The position numbers were made by a program, and so were the translations under genes. A DNA stretch of 17,181 nucleotides from Fimenecus sp045531435 (GTDB lineage Bacteria; Bacillota; Clostridia; Oscillospirales; Acutalibacteraceae): NCBI GenBank assembly GCA_045531435.1, contig JAZSDZ010000074.1:1-17181 (forward strand), written 5' to 3'. Below the pieces are notes generated by a model. The model was not told the DNA's origin, made no database searches, and was given only the letters and a program-made list of their open reading frames with translations. Positions 1-6,510 of this stretch are shown here, piece after piece; position 1 is the stretch's first letter; every line of letters begins with the position of its first letter.

Positions 1-1210
1 GTTGCTCATTTCCGTTGATACAGGAGATTTTGATGCAGATGCCAGTATAGAAGAACTTACGCTCCTGACGGAAAGTGCAGGGGCTTCAGTTGTTGGCTCT
101 ATTATTCAACGAAAGAGCACTCCTGATGGTGCAACATACCTCGGAAAAGGTCGTCTGGCTGAGGCTGAACTTTTCTGTCATAATCAGGAAATTGACTTAA
201 TCGTCTGTGATGGTGAACTCACTCCATCGCAAATCCGCAATATTGAAAATGCCACAGATGTGCGAGTTGTTGACAGAACACAGTTGATTCTTGATATTTT
301 TGCATTAAGGGCAAAGACAAGTGAAGGTAAACTGCAGGTTGAACTGGCACAGTTAAAGTATTCACTTCCACGACTTACGGGTAAAGGTAAGCAGTTATCT
401 CGTCTTGGTGGCGGTATTGGTACTCGTGGTCCCGGTGAAACAAAACTTGAAAGTGACCGTCGTCATATTATGAGAAGAATGCACGCACTTCAGGAGCAAC
501 TTAACGAGGTCGAAAAAAGACGAGGACTTTTACGCAAAAGACGAGAAAAAGACGGTGTTATTACAGTAGCACTTGTCGGCTATACAAATGCAGGAAAATC
601 AACACTTATGAATGCTCTCACAGATGCAGGAGTTTTGGCTGAGGACAAGCTTTTTGCTACTCTTGACCCCACATCACGAAAGCTATCCTTGCCAAACGGA
701 CAAGATGTTATGCTTATTGACACAGTTGGTTTTGTCAGCCGACTTCCACACGATTTGGTAAAGGCTTTCAAGTCAACTCTTGAGGAAGCAAGTGAGGCAG
801 ATGTTATTCTTAATGTTTGTGATGCATCAGACATTCATTGTAGTGAGCATATCGAGATTACAACTGACATTCTTCGCGACTTAGGTTGCAAGGGTGACAA
901 TATAATTACCGTAATGAATAAATGTGATAATGTTTTAAATGTTTTTGACATTGTTTCCGTGGGCAAAACTGTTATGATTAGTGCATTGAAGGGCATCAAT
1001 CTTCATTTGCTTTTAAAGGAAATTGAAAAAGTCCTTGCATTAAAAAGTGTTACTCTCGATTTATTAATTCCATTCTCTAAGGGTGGCGACGTGAATTTTA
1101 TCCGAAATAACGGTAAAATTTTAAATGAAGAATTTACTGCAGACGGTACTGTTTTAAAGGTGATTTTACCTGCTGAATATGCAAATAAATATAAAGATTA
1201 CATTATATAA
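1..1210 (+). CDS. hflX: GTPase HflX (5'-partial)
   Basis: HflX is a cytoplasmic ribosome-associated GTPase of the Obg-HflX group. In characterised members it binds the 50S subunit and rescues or splits stalled ribosomes under stress. Counting from the first in-frame TTG at 2, the HflX N-terminal domain holds YLGKGRLAE (about 46-54) and the glycine-rich GGGIGTRGPGETKLESDRR (136-154). The G domain follows: G1 GYTNAGKS (193-200), G3 DTVG (240-243), G4 NKCD (306-309) and G5 SALKG (327-331). A charged helical linker lies at about 160-185. The visible protein opens in the middle of the usual N-terminal strand (ISVDTGDFDADAS), so the true start probably lies upstream of the window and TTG 2 should not be trusted. 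GH35 begins 15 bp downstream, so the two are probably co-transcribed. Family assignment is near certain. Confidence 0.95.
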   Translation, partial: LLISVDTGDFDADASIEELTLLTESAGASVVGSIIQRKSTPDGATYLGKGRLAEAELFCHNQEIDLIVCDGELTPSQIRNIENATDVRVVDRTQLILDIFALRAKTSEGKLQVELAQLKYSLPRLTGKGKQLSRLGGGIGTRGPGETKLESDRRHIMRRMHALQEQLNEVEKRRGLLRKRREKDGVITVALVGYTNAGKSTLMNALTDAGVLAEDKLFATLDPTSRKLSLPNGQDVMLIDTVGFVSRLPHDLVKAFKSTLEEASEADVILNVCDASDIHCSEHIEITTDILRDLGCKGDNIITVMNKCDNVLNVFDIVSVGKTVMISALKGINLHLLLKEIEKVLALKSVTLDLLIPFSKGGDVNFIRNNGKILNEEFTADGTVLKVILPAEYANKYKDYII

Positions 1211-1225
1211 TGTAGGTGTTAAATT

Positions 1226-2962
1226 ATGAAATTTGAAATTATCAAAGACCAATTTGTTAAAGATGGGCAACCTATCAAGCTTATTTCAGGTGCTGTACAT
1301 TATTTTCGTAATATGCCTGACACCTGGTCTGATATTTTTATGAAACTAAAGGCTATGGGATGCAACTGTGTTGAAACATACTGTGCTTGGAATATGCACG
1401 AAAAAATCCCCGGTCAGTTCGATTTTTCAGGAATTCTTGATATTGGTAAGTTTATCCGTATGGCTCAGGATTTGGGACTTATGGTTATTGTAAGACCGGG
1501 TCCGTATATCTGCTCCGAATGGGAATTTGGTGGGCTTCCTTGGTGGATTCAGGCTGATGAAGATATGGAAATCCGTTGTATGAACGGAAAATACATAGAA
1601 CGCTTTGATATGTACCTTGACCGTCTTTGTGCTGAAATCAAGCCTTACCTTACAACAAATGGTGGCTCTGTGATTATGGTGCAGTGTGAAAATGAGTACG
1701 GATACTATGGTGACGATAAGGAATATCTTAACTATCTCAAAAAAGGCTTTGAGGACAGAGGCATTGATGTTCCCCTTTTCACATCTGACGGCACATCAAA
1801 ATCAGACTTACTTGACGGCACAATTGAAGGTTGCCTTTCAACACTTAATTTCGGTAGCCGAGTTGAAGAAAACTTTAAGGCTCACGACGAGTTATTCCCT
1901 GATAGTCCTAAAATGTGTATGGAAATGTGGAATGGTTGGTTTGATGCATGGGGTGAAGAGTATCACCACACAACATCAGCAGAGGATTATGCAAAAGTCG
2001 TTGACGATATGCTCACAAAGGGTAGCCTTAATATGTATATGTTCATTGGTGGCACTAATTTCGGCTTCACATCAGGTGCAAATCACTACGAAACCTTCAA
2101 GGCGGATGTTACAAGCTATGACTATGACGCTTTGCTTACTGAATGTGGTGATGTTACACCAAAATATATGGCTGTCCGTGAAGTAATTAAGAAGCATATT
2201 GGTGAAGATTTACCTGAAATTCCTGCTGACAGAGAGAAACAGGCATATGGCAAAGTGACTCTTACAGAAAAAACAGGCTTTTTCAATGCTCTTCCCTACC
2301 TTGCAAGCCCAATTCATTCAGATGTGCCTAAATGTATGGAAAAATACGGCAACGGCTACGGATATATTGCTTACAGAACAACTCTCGGCAGAGATTATGA
2401 GGATACTCGTCTTTCTTTTGAAAGCCTTGGTGACAGGGCACAGATTTACATAAATGATGATCTTATTGATATTCTCTATATCAACGACCGACTTGAAACA
2501 AAGTTCAGTGGAAAAAAAGGTGATGTACTTACTGTCCTTTGCGAAAATATGGGCAGATGTAACTTCGGTGCTAAAATGATGCGTAAAAAAGGAATTGCAG
2601 GAAGATGCCTTTTCGATAATCGTGTTCATTTCAACTGGGATGTTTACACAATGCCTATGGATAATCTCGGAAATATTCCTTTTGAAAACAAGGATTTTAA
2701 TGAAAAATCTGCCTTCTATCGTGGATTTATCAATATAGAAAATCCCAAGGATACATTCTTAAAGCTTCCTGATTTCACAAAAGGATTTGTTACAATTAAC
2801 GGCTTTAATCTTGGCAGATATTGGGAAATAGGTCCACAACAGACACTTTATGTTCCTGCATCCATCCTTCGTGATGGTGAAAACGAAATTATTGTTTTTG
2901 AATCTGACGGACTTAAGGGTGAACCAGTTGTTGAATTTGTAGATAAGCCTATTCTTGGATAA
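1226..2962 (+). CDS. GH35 beta-galactosidase, cytoplasmic
   Basis: This is a glycoside hydrolase family 35 enzyme that removes terminal beta-linked galactose with retention of configuration. Its 578 aa begin with the TIM barrel. Recognisable segments are SGAVHYFRNMPDTW (21-34), RPGPYICSEWEFGGLPWW (90-107), the acid/base region VQCENEYG (E157 likely proton donor) and the nucleophile region MCMEMWNGWFDAWG (E233). The C-terminal beta-sandwich ends with the typical NGFNLGRYW...GPQQTLYVP block. No signal peptide or membrane segment is visible, so it should act on galactosides already imported. The ATG follows a modest TAGGTG site, 15 bp after hflX. A GH127 arabinofuranosidase lies about 1.1 kb downstream on the same strand, which suggests use of arabinogalactan or pectic side chains. 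The exact linkage specificity cannot be read from sequence. Confidence 0.93.
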   Translation: MKFEIIKDQFVKDGQPIKLISGAVHYFRNMPDTWSDIFMKLKAMGCNCVETYCAWNMHEKIPGQFDFSGILDIGKFIRMAQDLGLMVIVRPGPYICSEWEFGGLPWWIQADEDMEIRCMNGKYIERFDMYLDRLCAEIKPYLTTNGGSVIMVQCENEYGYYGDDKEYLNYLKKGFEDRGIDVPLFTSDGTSKSDLLDGTIEGCLSTLNFGSRVEENFKAHDELFPDSPKMCMEMWNGWFDAWGEEYHHTTSAEDYAKVVDDMLTKGSLNMYMFIGGTNFGFTSGANHYETFKADVTSYDYDALLTECGDVTPKYMAVREVIKKHIGEDLPEIPADREKQAYGKVTLTEKTGFFNALPYLASPIHSDVPKCMEKYGNGYGYIAYRTTLGRDYEDTRLSFESLGDRAQIYINDDLIDILYINDRLETKFSGKKGDVLTVLCENMGRCNFGAKMMRKKGIAGRCLFDNRVHFNWDVYTMPMDNLGNIPFENKDFNEKSAFYRGFINIENPKDTFLKLPDFTKGFVTINGFNLGRYWEIGPQQTLYVPASILRDGENEIIVFESDGLKGEPVVEFVDKPILG

Positions 2963-2995
2963 AAACAAAATGGAGAGTGGATAGCCCACTCTCCA
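2961..2995 (-). terminator. Terminator of small peptide gene 1 (possibly bidirectional)
   Basis: A perfect 10-bp inverted repeat (TGGAGAGTGG 2971-2980 / CCACTCTCCA 2986-2995) has a 5-nt loop. On the minus strand it is followed by TTTTGTTTTT, a good U-tract for the peptide gene ending at 3017. On the plus strand it lies 8 bp after the GH35 stop and is followed by TTAATTTTTA, so it may also end GH35 transcription. The stem closely resembles the one at 3268-3295. Confidence 0.85.
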
Positions 2996-3016
2996 TTAAT
3001 TTTTATGCATTATAAC

Positions 3017-3136
3017 TTATTTACCCATAATTGTTCCAACAAGTTCGAGAACAAAGTCAAAAACCTGACCAGGAACTTCAGCAGCATTAACTGTTTCAAG
3101 GATAGATAAAACGAATTCAAAAACCTGTGCTAACAT
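3017..3136 (-). CDS. Tandem acidic hydrophobic small peptide 1 (39 aa, unknown family)
   Basis: This is a 39-codon ORF, ATG at 3136 to TAA at 3017, preceded by a perfect AAGGAGG (3146-3152) 9 nt upstream. The peptide starts MLAQVFEFVLSIL and ends GQVFDFVLELVGTIMGK. It holds two related segments, VFEFVLSIL (5-13) and VFDFVLELV (25-33), joined by a polar link with V-P-G at 21-23. E7, S11 and E14, then D27, E31 and G34, fall on one helical face, so each segment could be an amphipathic helix. Charge is about -4 (five acidic residues, one Lys). There is no cleavable signal or double-glycine leader. A paralogue of the same length lies 188 bp upstream on the same strand. I do not recognise the family. 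Size, acidity, amphipathicity and tandem layout recall beta-type phenol-soluble modulins of staphylococci, but no sequence homology is claimed. Translation is well supported; function is unknown. Confidence 0.82.
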   Translation of the reverse strand: MLAQVFEFVLSILETVNAAEVPGQVFDFVLELVGTIMGK

Positions 3137-3169
3137 TGATACGTACCTCCTTATTAAGTCTATATGCGT

Positions 3170-3197
3170 ATTTTAGCATATTTCAAAAAAATGTCAA
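3170..3197 (-). promoter_or_regulatory. Promoter of small peptide gene 1
   Basis: On the minus strand, consensus -35 TTGACA (3192-3197), a 16-bp spacer and -10 TAAAAT (3170-3175), the latter preceded by TGC as an extended -10. The ribosome-binding site follows about 18 bp downstream, giving a short leader. Confidence 0.8.
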
Positions 3198-3252
3198 CAA
3201 CAGCATTATTTATAATTGTTGAGTTAAATGGCATTTTTCACTGCGTTCAGAA

Positions 3253-3295
3253 TAACAAACTAAAAGAAACGGAGAATGGGTTCCCACTCTCCGTT
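3253..3295 (-). terminator. Terminator of small peptide gene 2
   Basis: A 13-bp inverted repeat has arms at 3268-3280 and 3283-3295. The single odd position is a G-U pair in the minus-strand RNA but an A-C mismatch in the plus-strand RNA, which shows that the hairpin serves the minus strand. The downstream minus-strand sequence is T-rich (CTTTTAGTTTGTT). The stem core GGAGAGTGGG also occurs in the terminator of peptide gene 1. Confidence 0.85.
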
Positions 3296-3324
3296 AATCT
3301 TATATTTCCTGTTTTTAGATATAA

Positions 3325-3444
3325 TTATGCACCAAAAATGCCAAGAATGAAATCAAAAACCTGACCAACGATGTTCTGTGCTTCTGGGTCTGCACCAGCA
3401 CCACCAAGAATACCTAAAACGAATTCAAAAATTGATGATAACAT
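3325..3444 (-). CDS. Tandem acidic hydrophobic small peptide 2 (39 aa, unknown family)
   Basis: This is a 39-codon ORF, ATG at 3444 to TAA at 3325, with a perfect AAGGAGG (3453-3459) 8 nt upstream. It starts MLSSIFEFVLGILGG and ends GQVFDFILGIFGA. It is a diverged paralogue of the peptide at 3017-3136: FEFVL and GQVFDF are identical, the length is the same, and the second segment is shifted by four residues because the link (AGADPEAQN) is longer. It too repeats internally, with IFEFVLGIL (5-13) and VFDFILGIF (29-37). Acidic residues E7, D19, E21 and D31 and no basic residue give about -4. Small residues G11, G14, G15, G35 and G38 line one face, as in helix-packing or membrane-active peptides. 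It has its own promoter and terminator, so gene and control elements were duplicated as one unit. No transporter, immunity or processing gene is adjacent. Function is unknown. Confidence 0.82.
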   Translation of the reverse strand: MLSSIFEFVLGILGGAGADPEAQNIVGQVFDFILGIFGA

Positions 3445-3477
3445 TTGTAGCGCCTCCTTATTTAATATTATAGACAT

Positions 3478-3506
3478 ATTTTACCATATGCGTTGAGAAA
3501 AGTCAA
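3478..3506 (-). promoter_or_regulatory. Promoter of small peptide gene 2
   Basis: On the minus strand, -35 TTGACT (3501-3506), a 17-bp spacer and -10 TAAAAT (3478-3483) in an extended form (TGGTAAAAT). The stretch from the -10 to the ribosome-binding site resembles that of peptide gene 1 (a TAAAATA box followed by a short AT-rich run into AATAAGGAGG or AAATAAGGAGG). Confidence 0.8.
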
Positions 3507-3544
3507 TAAATATAAATAAACTATTAATAAATTCGCGTTAACTA

Positions 3545-3844
3545 TTATATTCCGTATTTTAAAAGGTCAATATGACCGTCATTTTCAAAGACAATACCTT
3601 CTTTTTCAAGAATTGTCCTTTGAGTTTCGCCACCACCAAAAGCAAAATTACACGCTACCCTGCCCTCACGATTCACAACTCTGTGACAAGGAATTGCACC
3701 GGGCGTAGGGTTCTGATGAAGGGCATATCCGACGACTCTTGCCCATCTTGGATTTCCTGCAAGCATTGCAACCTGACCATAGGTTGCAACCTTGCCCTTC
3801 GGAATATTCTTTACTACTTCATAAATCTTCTCAAATGTAGTCAT
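3545..3844 (-). CDS. MGMT-family DNA-binding alkyltransferase domain protein
   Basis: This 99-aa protein consists only of the C-terminal DNA-binding/catalytic domain of O6-methylguanine-DNA methyltransferases. Visible features are KGKVATYGQVAMLAG (16-30), the helix-turn-helix; NPRWARVVGYAL (31-42) with the arginine finger at R36; and the active-site box I-PCHRV, with C53 the methyl-accepting cysteine. The Cys is present, unlike alkyltransferase-like proteins that carry Trp there. The protein lacks the N-terminal domain of Ada or Ogt, as many stand-alone Firmicute members do. Whether it repairs O6-alkylguanine itself or only flags it cannot be decided. The start at 3844 (MTTFEKIY) is chosen because GAGGT precedes it and because the upstream extension to 3907 runs through an intergenic repeat. 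No terminator follows, so transcripts may read into the peptide genes. Confidence 0.88.
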   Translation of the reverse strand: MTTFEKIYEVVKNIPKGKVATYGQVAMLAGNPRWARVVGYALHQNPTPGAIPCHRVVNREGRVACNFAFGGGETQRTILEKEGIVFENDGHIDLLKYGI

Positions 3845-3880
3845 ATAATTACCTCGTGATGTTATAATTTGTTGGAATAA

Positions 3881-3926
3881 GCAAAGTGGTGTGTCATTCT
3901 CCATCACTTTGCTCCTCAGAATGACA
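3881..3926. repeat. Intergenic inverted-repeat element, copy 1
   Basis: Two interlocking inverted repeats occur here: GCAAAGTGGTG (3881-3891) with CATCACTTTGC (3902-3912), one mismatch or wobble, and TGTCATTCT (3892-3900) with AGAATGACA (3918-3926), perfect. The GTCATTCT...CTCAGAATGAC ends are shared in degenerate form with copies near 7972 and 10543. It lies between the divergent MGMT and GH127 genes. Confidence 0.6.
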
Positions 3927-3978
3927 TTTTCAACTCAATAACTTCTAGTAAATATATTATACCACAAAAAATATCTTG

Positions 3979-4007
3979 TTGCAGTAAAAAATCAAATATG
4001 GTAAAAT
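3979..4007 (+). promoter_or_regulatory. Probable promoter of GH127 gene
   Basis: -35-like TTGCAG (3979-3984), 17-bp spacer, -10 TAAAAT (4002-4007) with extended TGG. It lies 30 bp before the GH127 start; a GAGGG ribosome-binding site precedes the ATG. Confidence 0.55.
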
Positions 4008-4037
4008 GAATTTATACTATAAAACAGAGGGAAATCA

Positions 4038-5786
4038 ATGTACAACGTAACTCTTTTAGACAATTATGAAAAAAATGCCTTCCAAAAGGAAGTTAAATAT
4101 TTAAAATCTCTTGATGCTGACCGTCTTTTGCGAGGCTTTTGTGATATAGCAGGACGAAAAATGAATGCTGAAAAATATGGCGGATGGGAAACCTCCAACA
4201 TTCAGGGACACACATTAGGGCATTATCTTACTGCAGTTTCACAGGCTTATGCATCATCGGGTGACAAGGAATTCAAAGAAATCAGTGACTATATGATTTC
4301 TGTTTTAAAGGATTGTCAGCTTAAAAACGGATATCTTCACGCTATTCCTGAAAGTCATTATGATAAATTGGAAAAGGGTGACACCTCTGACACCTGGGTA
4401 CCTTGGTATTCAATGCACAAAATTTTAGCAGGACTTGTTGATGTTTACACATTCACAGAAAACAAAGATGCTTTAAAAATCGCATCAAATCTTGGTGATT
4501 GGGTTTATTCACATACAAGCAAATGGACAGAAGAAACACAGCAGACTGTTCTCAACATTGAATATGGCGGTATGAATGACTGCCTTTATAATCTTTACAA
4601 ATATACAAAGAATGAAAATCATCTTTCTGCAGCTCAAAGCTTTGACGAAGCGTCACTTTTTGATCTACTTTACAAAGGTGAGGATATTCTTAACGGTAAA
4701 CACGCCAACACAACAATTCCGAAAATTATCGGGGCATTGAACAGATACACTGTTACGGGTGAGGAATATTATCTTCAGGTTGCTGTGAATTTCTGGGAGA
4801 TTGTTATACAAAATCACACATACATCACAGGTGGTAACAGCGAATGGGAGCATTTTGGTGAGCCGAAGGTGCTTGATGCAGAGCGAACAAGCTGTAACTG
4901 TGAAACTTGTAACACGTACAATATGTTAAAGCTTACCCGTACTCTTTTTAAAATCACAGGTGATAAGAAATACAGTGACTACTACGAAAATACATTTATC
5001 AATGCCATTCTCTCGTCACAGAATCCTGAAACGGGAATGACAACATATTTTCAGCCAATGGCAACAGGATTTTTCAAGGTTTACAGTTCACCTACTGACC
5101 ATTTCTGGTGTTGTACGGGCTCGGGAATGGAGAATTTTTCAAAATTAGGTGACAGTATCTATTTCCATAGTGATGACAGTATTTTTGTTAATCGTTACAC
5201 ATCTTCAAGTATCAAATGGGAAGAAAAAGGAATTATAATCACTCAGAATGCTGATTTACCAACTGTGACATTTACTATAAGTGGTTTGGCAGACGCTAAA
5301 ATCGTACTTCGTGTGCCTGATTGGTGCGAAGAAAATCCAACTGTAAAAATCAACGGTAACATGCAGGAAATCAAGGTAAAAGACGGATTTGTAATTCTTG
5401 ATAAGGTCTGGAATGACGAAGATGTTATTGAATATACAATGGATATGAAGGTTACTGTACATCCCCTTCCCGACAATGAAAATGCCGTTGCATTCAAGTA
5501 TGGTCCTTGGGTATTAAGTGCCGATATGGGGACAAAAAATATGGAAACAGGCACAACAGGTGTTAATGTTACTGTTCCAAAATGGGACGATACATTGAGC
5601 GATACTCTCATTGTAGAAAAAGGTAGTGTGAAAAAGTGGATTCACAATATTCAGGATAACCTTGTGAAATCTGAAAACAGTCTTGAATTCACACTTAAAG
5701 GAACAAATCAGGAGCTTGTTTTCACGCCACATTACAAGCAACACACAAACAGATACGGAATTTACTTTGTTCTGAAGGATAAATAA
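4038..5786 (+). CDS. GH127 (DUF1680) beta-L-arabinofuranosidase, cytoplasmic
   Basis: This 582-aa protein has the (alpha/alpha)6-barrel of glycoside hydrolase family 127, which in characterised members releases L-arabinofuranose from beta-linked arabino-oligosaccharides using a zinc-bound cysteine nucleophile. The key residues are visible: GGNSEWEHFGEP with E271 as likely acid/base, the E-x-C zinc ligands E289 and C291 (CNCETCNTYNML), and the adjacent pair C358-C359 in HFWCCTGSGMENF, the second expected to be the nucleophile. WETSNIQGHTLGHYL (50-64) is the typical N-terminal barrel segment. Beta-sandwich domains follow (about 380-582). No signal peptide is present, so it acts on imported sugars. 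Together with the GH35 upstream it suggests intracellular trimming of arabinogalactan, extensin or pectic oligosaccharides; no transporter is in the window. Related families (GH146, GH142) share the fold, so substrate remains inference. Confidence 0.9.
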   Translation: MYNVTLLDNYEKNAFQKEVKYLKSLDADRLLRGFCDIAGRKMNAEKYGGWETSNIQGHTLGHYLTAVSQAYASSGDKEFKEISDYMISVLKDCQLKNGYLHAIPESHYDKLEKGDTSDTWVPWYSMHKILAGLVDVYTFTENKDALKIASNLGDWVYSHTSKWTEETQQTVLNIEYGGMNDCLYNLYKYTKNENHLSAAQSFDEASLFDLLYKGEDILNGKHANTTIPKIIGALNRYTVTGEEYYLQVAVNFWEIVIQNHTYITGGNSEWEHFGEPKVLDAERTSCNCETCNTYNMLKLTRTLFKITGDKKYSDYYENTFINAILSSQNPETGMTTYFQPMATGFFKVYSSPTDHFWCCTGSGMENFSKLGDSIYFHSDDSIFVNRYTSSSIKWEEKGIIITQNADLPTVTFTISGLADAKIVLRVPDWCEENPTVKINGNMQEIKVKDGFVILDKVWNDEDVIEYTMDMKVTVHPLPDNENAVAFKYGPWVLSADMGTKNMETGTTGVNVTVPKWDDTLSDTLIVEKGSVKKWIHNIQDNLVKSENSLEFTLKGTNQELVFTPHYKQHTNRYGIYFVLKDK

Positions 5787-5823
5787 ATGAACCTATAAAT
5801 TGCATTTTATTTCATTTTTCCTA

Positions 5824-5852
5824 TTGTTTTTTTGCGTTTAATAGTATATAAT
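5824..5852 (+). promoter_or_regulatory. Promoter of ireB operon
   Basis: -35-like TTGTTT (5824-5829), 17-bp spacer, consensus -10 TATAAT (5847-5852). It lies 30 bp before the ireB ATG, which has a GGAGGTGG ribosome-binding site. Confidence 0.65.
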
Positions 5853-5882
5853 AATTAAGATTAGATTATTGGAGGTGGCAAA

Positions 5883-6143
5883 ATGCTTGACCCTAACAAG
5901 ACTATACAGTTTTCATTGAAAGATGAGCGTGAAGAAACTACTCGTCAGATTCTTGTGAGTGTTTATGATGCTCTTGTTGAAAAGGGATACAACCCTGTTA
6001 ATCAGATTGTTGGATATATTCTTTCAGAAGACCCGACATACATCACTACTCACAAAAATGCAAGAAGTCTTATCCGTCGTCTTGACAGAGATGAGCTTTT
6101 GCAGGACCTTGTTAAGGATTATCTTAAAAACTCAAAGAAATAA
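5883..6143 (+). CDS. ireB: IreB-family regulatory phosphoprotein (UPF0297)
   Basis: This 86-aa protein matches the IreB/YrzL family along its length: MLDPNKTIQFSLKDE, then QILVSVYDALVEKGYNP, NQIVGYILSEDPTYIT and NARSLIRRLDRDELLQDL. In Enterococcus faecalis, IreB is a cytoplasmic dimer phosphorylated on N-terminal threonines by the PASTA kinase IreK and restrains intrinsic cephalosporin resistance. T7 in the matching N-terminal segment, before the F-x-L, is a plausible phospho-site; this is inference. In many Firmicutes the next genes are ruvX (yrrK) and yrzB, but here an unrelated small unknown protein follows 10 bp downstream, which is a departure from the usual order. The ATG follows a good GGAGGTGG site and its own promoter. 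Confidence 0.93.
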   Translation: MLDPNKTIQFSLKDEREETTRQILVSVYDALVEKGYNPVNQIVGYILSEDPTYITTHKNARSLIRRLDRDELLQDLVKDYLKNSKK

Positions 6144-6153
6144 GGTGTTTGTT

Positions 6154-6444
6154 TTGGCAAAGGAAAAGTCTAAATTCCTCACTTATAAGGGCAAACCATT
6201 AGTCAGAAGTGGCAACACTCTTTATTATGGTAATGCTAATGACCCATATGTTATTATGATGCAGATTCTTGCAACAAAGCCTGTTGGTGATGTTGAGGTT
6301 GCTTCCAAGGTGTCTGTTCAGTTAATCAACACTGACCCTAATGTTAGTCCTCGTGAGAGAATTGTTAAATCAAGTGAAAAGAAAGGCCTTTATGCTGCTA
6401 TGGATATTGCTGAAGTATGGCTTAGCAGAGCGTTGGCTAACTAG
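6154..6444 (+). CDS. Conserved-looking 96-aa protein of unknown function
   Basis: This is a small cytoplasmic protein that I do not recognise. It begins AKEKSKFLTYKGKPLVRSG, then NTLYYGNANDPYVIMMQIL, a probable beta-rich core (VASKVSVQLINTDPN) and a helical end (EKKGLYAAMDIAEVWLSRAL). There is no Cys, membrane segment or signal peptide. The chosen start is TTG 6154, which has AAGGTG (6142-6147) 6 nt upstream. GTG 6145 in the same frame is possible but would overlap that site. It starts 10 bp after ireB, so the two are almost certainly co-transcribed and could share a role in kinase-dependent envelope or growth control; this is guilt by association only. A terminator hairpin follows 13 bp after its stop. 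Confidence 0.85.
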   Translation: MAKEKSKFLTYKGKPLVRSGNTLYYGNANDPYVIMMQILATKPVGDVEVASKVSVQLINTDPNVSPRERIVKSSEKKGLYAAMDIAEVWLSRALAN

Positions 6445-6457
6445 TTCAACAAAATTG

Positions 6458-6494
6458 GAGGATGGATGGATTTCTGTCCTCTTTTTGTTTTTTG
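6458..6494 (+). terminator. Terminator/attenuator between the 96-aa gene and the PRT gene
   Basis: Stem GAGGATGG (6458-6465) / CTGTCCTC (6474-6481), 8 pairs including two G-U, with an 8-nt loop. It is followed by a T-rich run (TTTTTGTTTTTTG). The run ends 17 nt before the next ATG, so the next gene depends on read-through or on a promoter not recognised here. Confidence 0.7.
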
Positions 6495-6510
6495 TGAAAG
6501 GAAGATTATT

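Noticed and set aside
580..834. Minus-strand 84-aa ORF inside hflX
   Set aside because: Lies fully antisense to conserved HflX GTPase motifs with no start signals; a shadow frame.
3164..3364. Plus-strand 66-aa ORF over the small-peptide region
   Set aside because: It runs antisense through the promoter of peptide gene 1, the terminator of gene 2 and part of its coding region; no ribosome-binding site and no family features. The minus-strand signals explain the region better.
3845..3907. N-terminal extension of the MGMT-family protein (21 extra residues, starting MMENDTPL)
   Set aside because: It is encoded by the intergenic repeat, has no ribosome-binding site, and the internal ATG at 3844 has GAGGT and begins exactly where family homology starts.
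5787..5822. Possible terminator after the GH127 gene (AAATAAATG ... CATTTTATTT)
   Set aside because: An A/T-only imperfect stem with no stable GC core; not convincing.
5959..6153. Longer start for the 96-aa protein overlapping ireB
   Set aside because: It would overlap nearly all of the well-conserved ireB frame. The TTG at 6154 has a properly placed AAGGTG.
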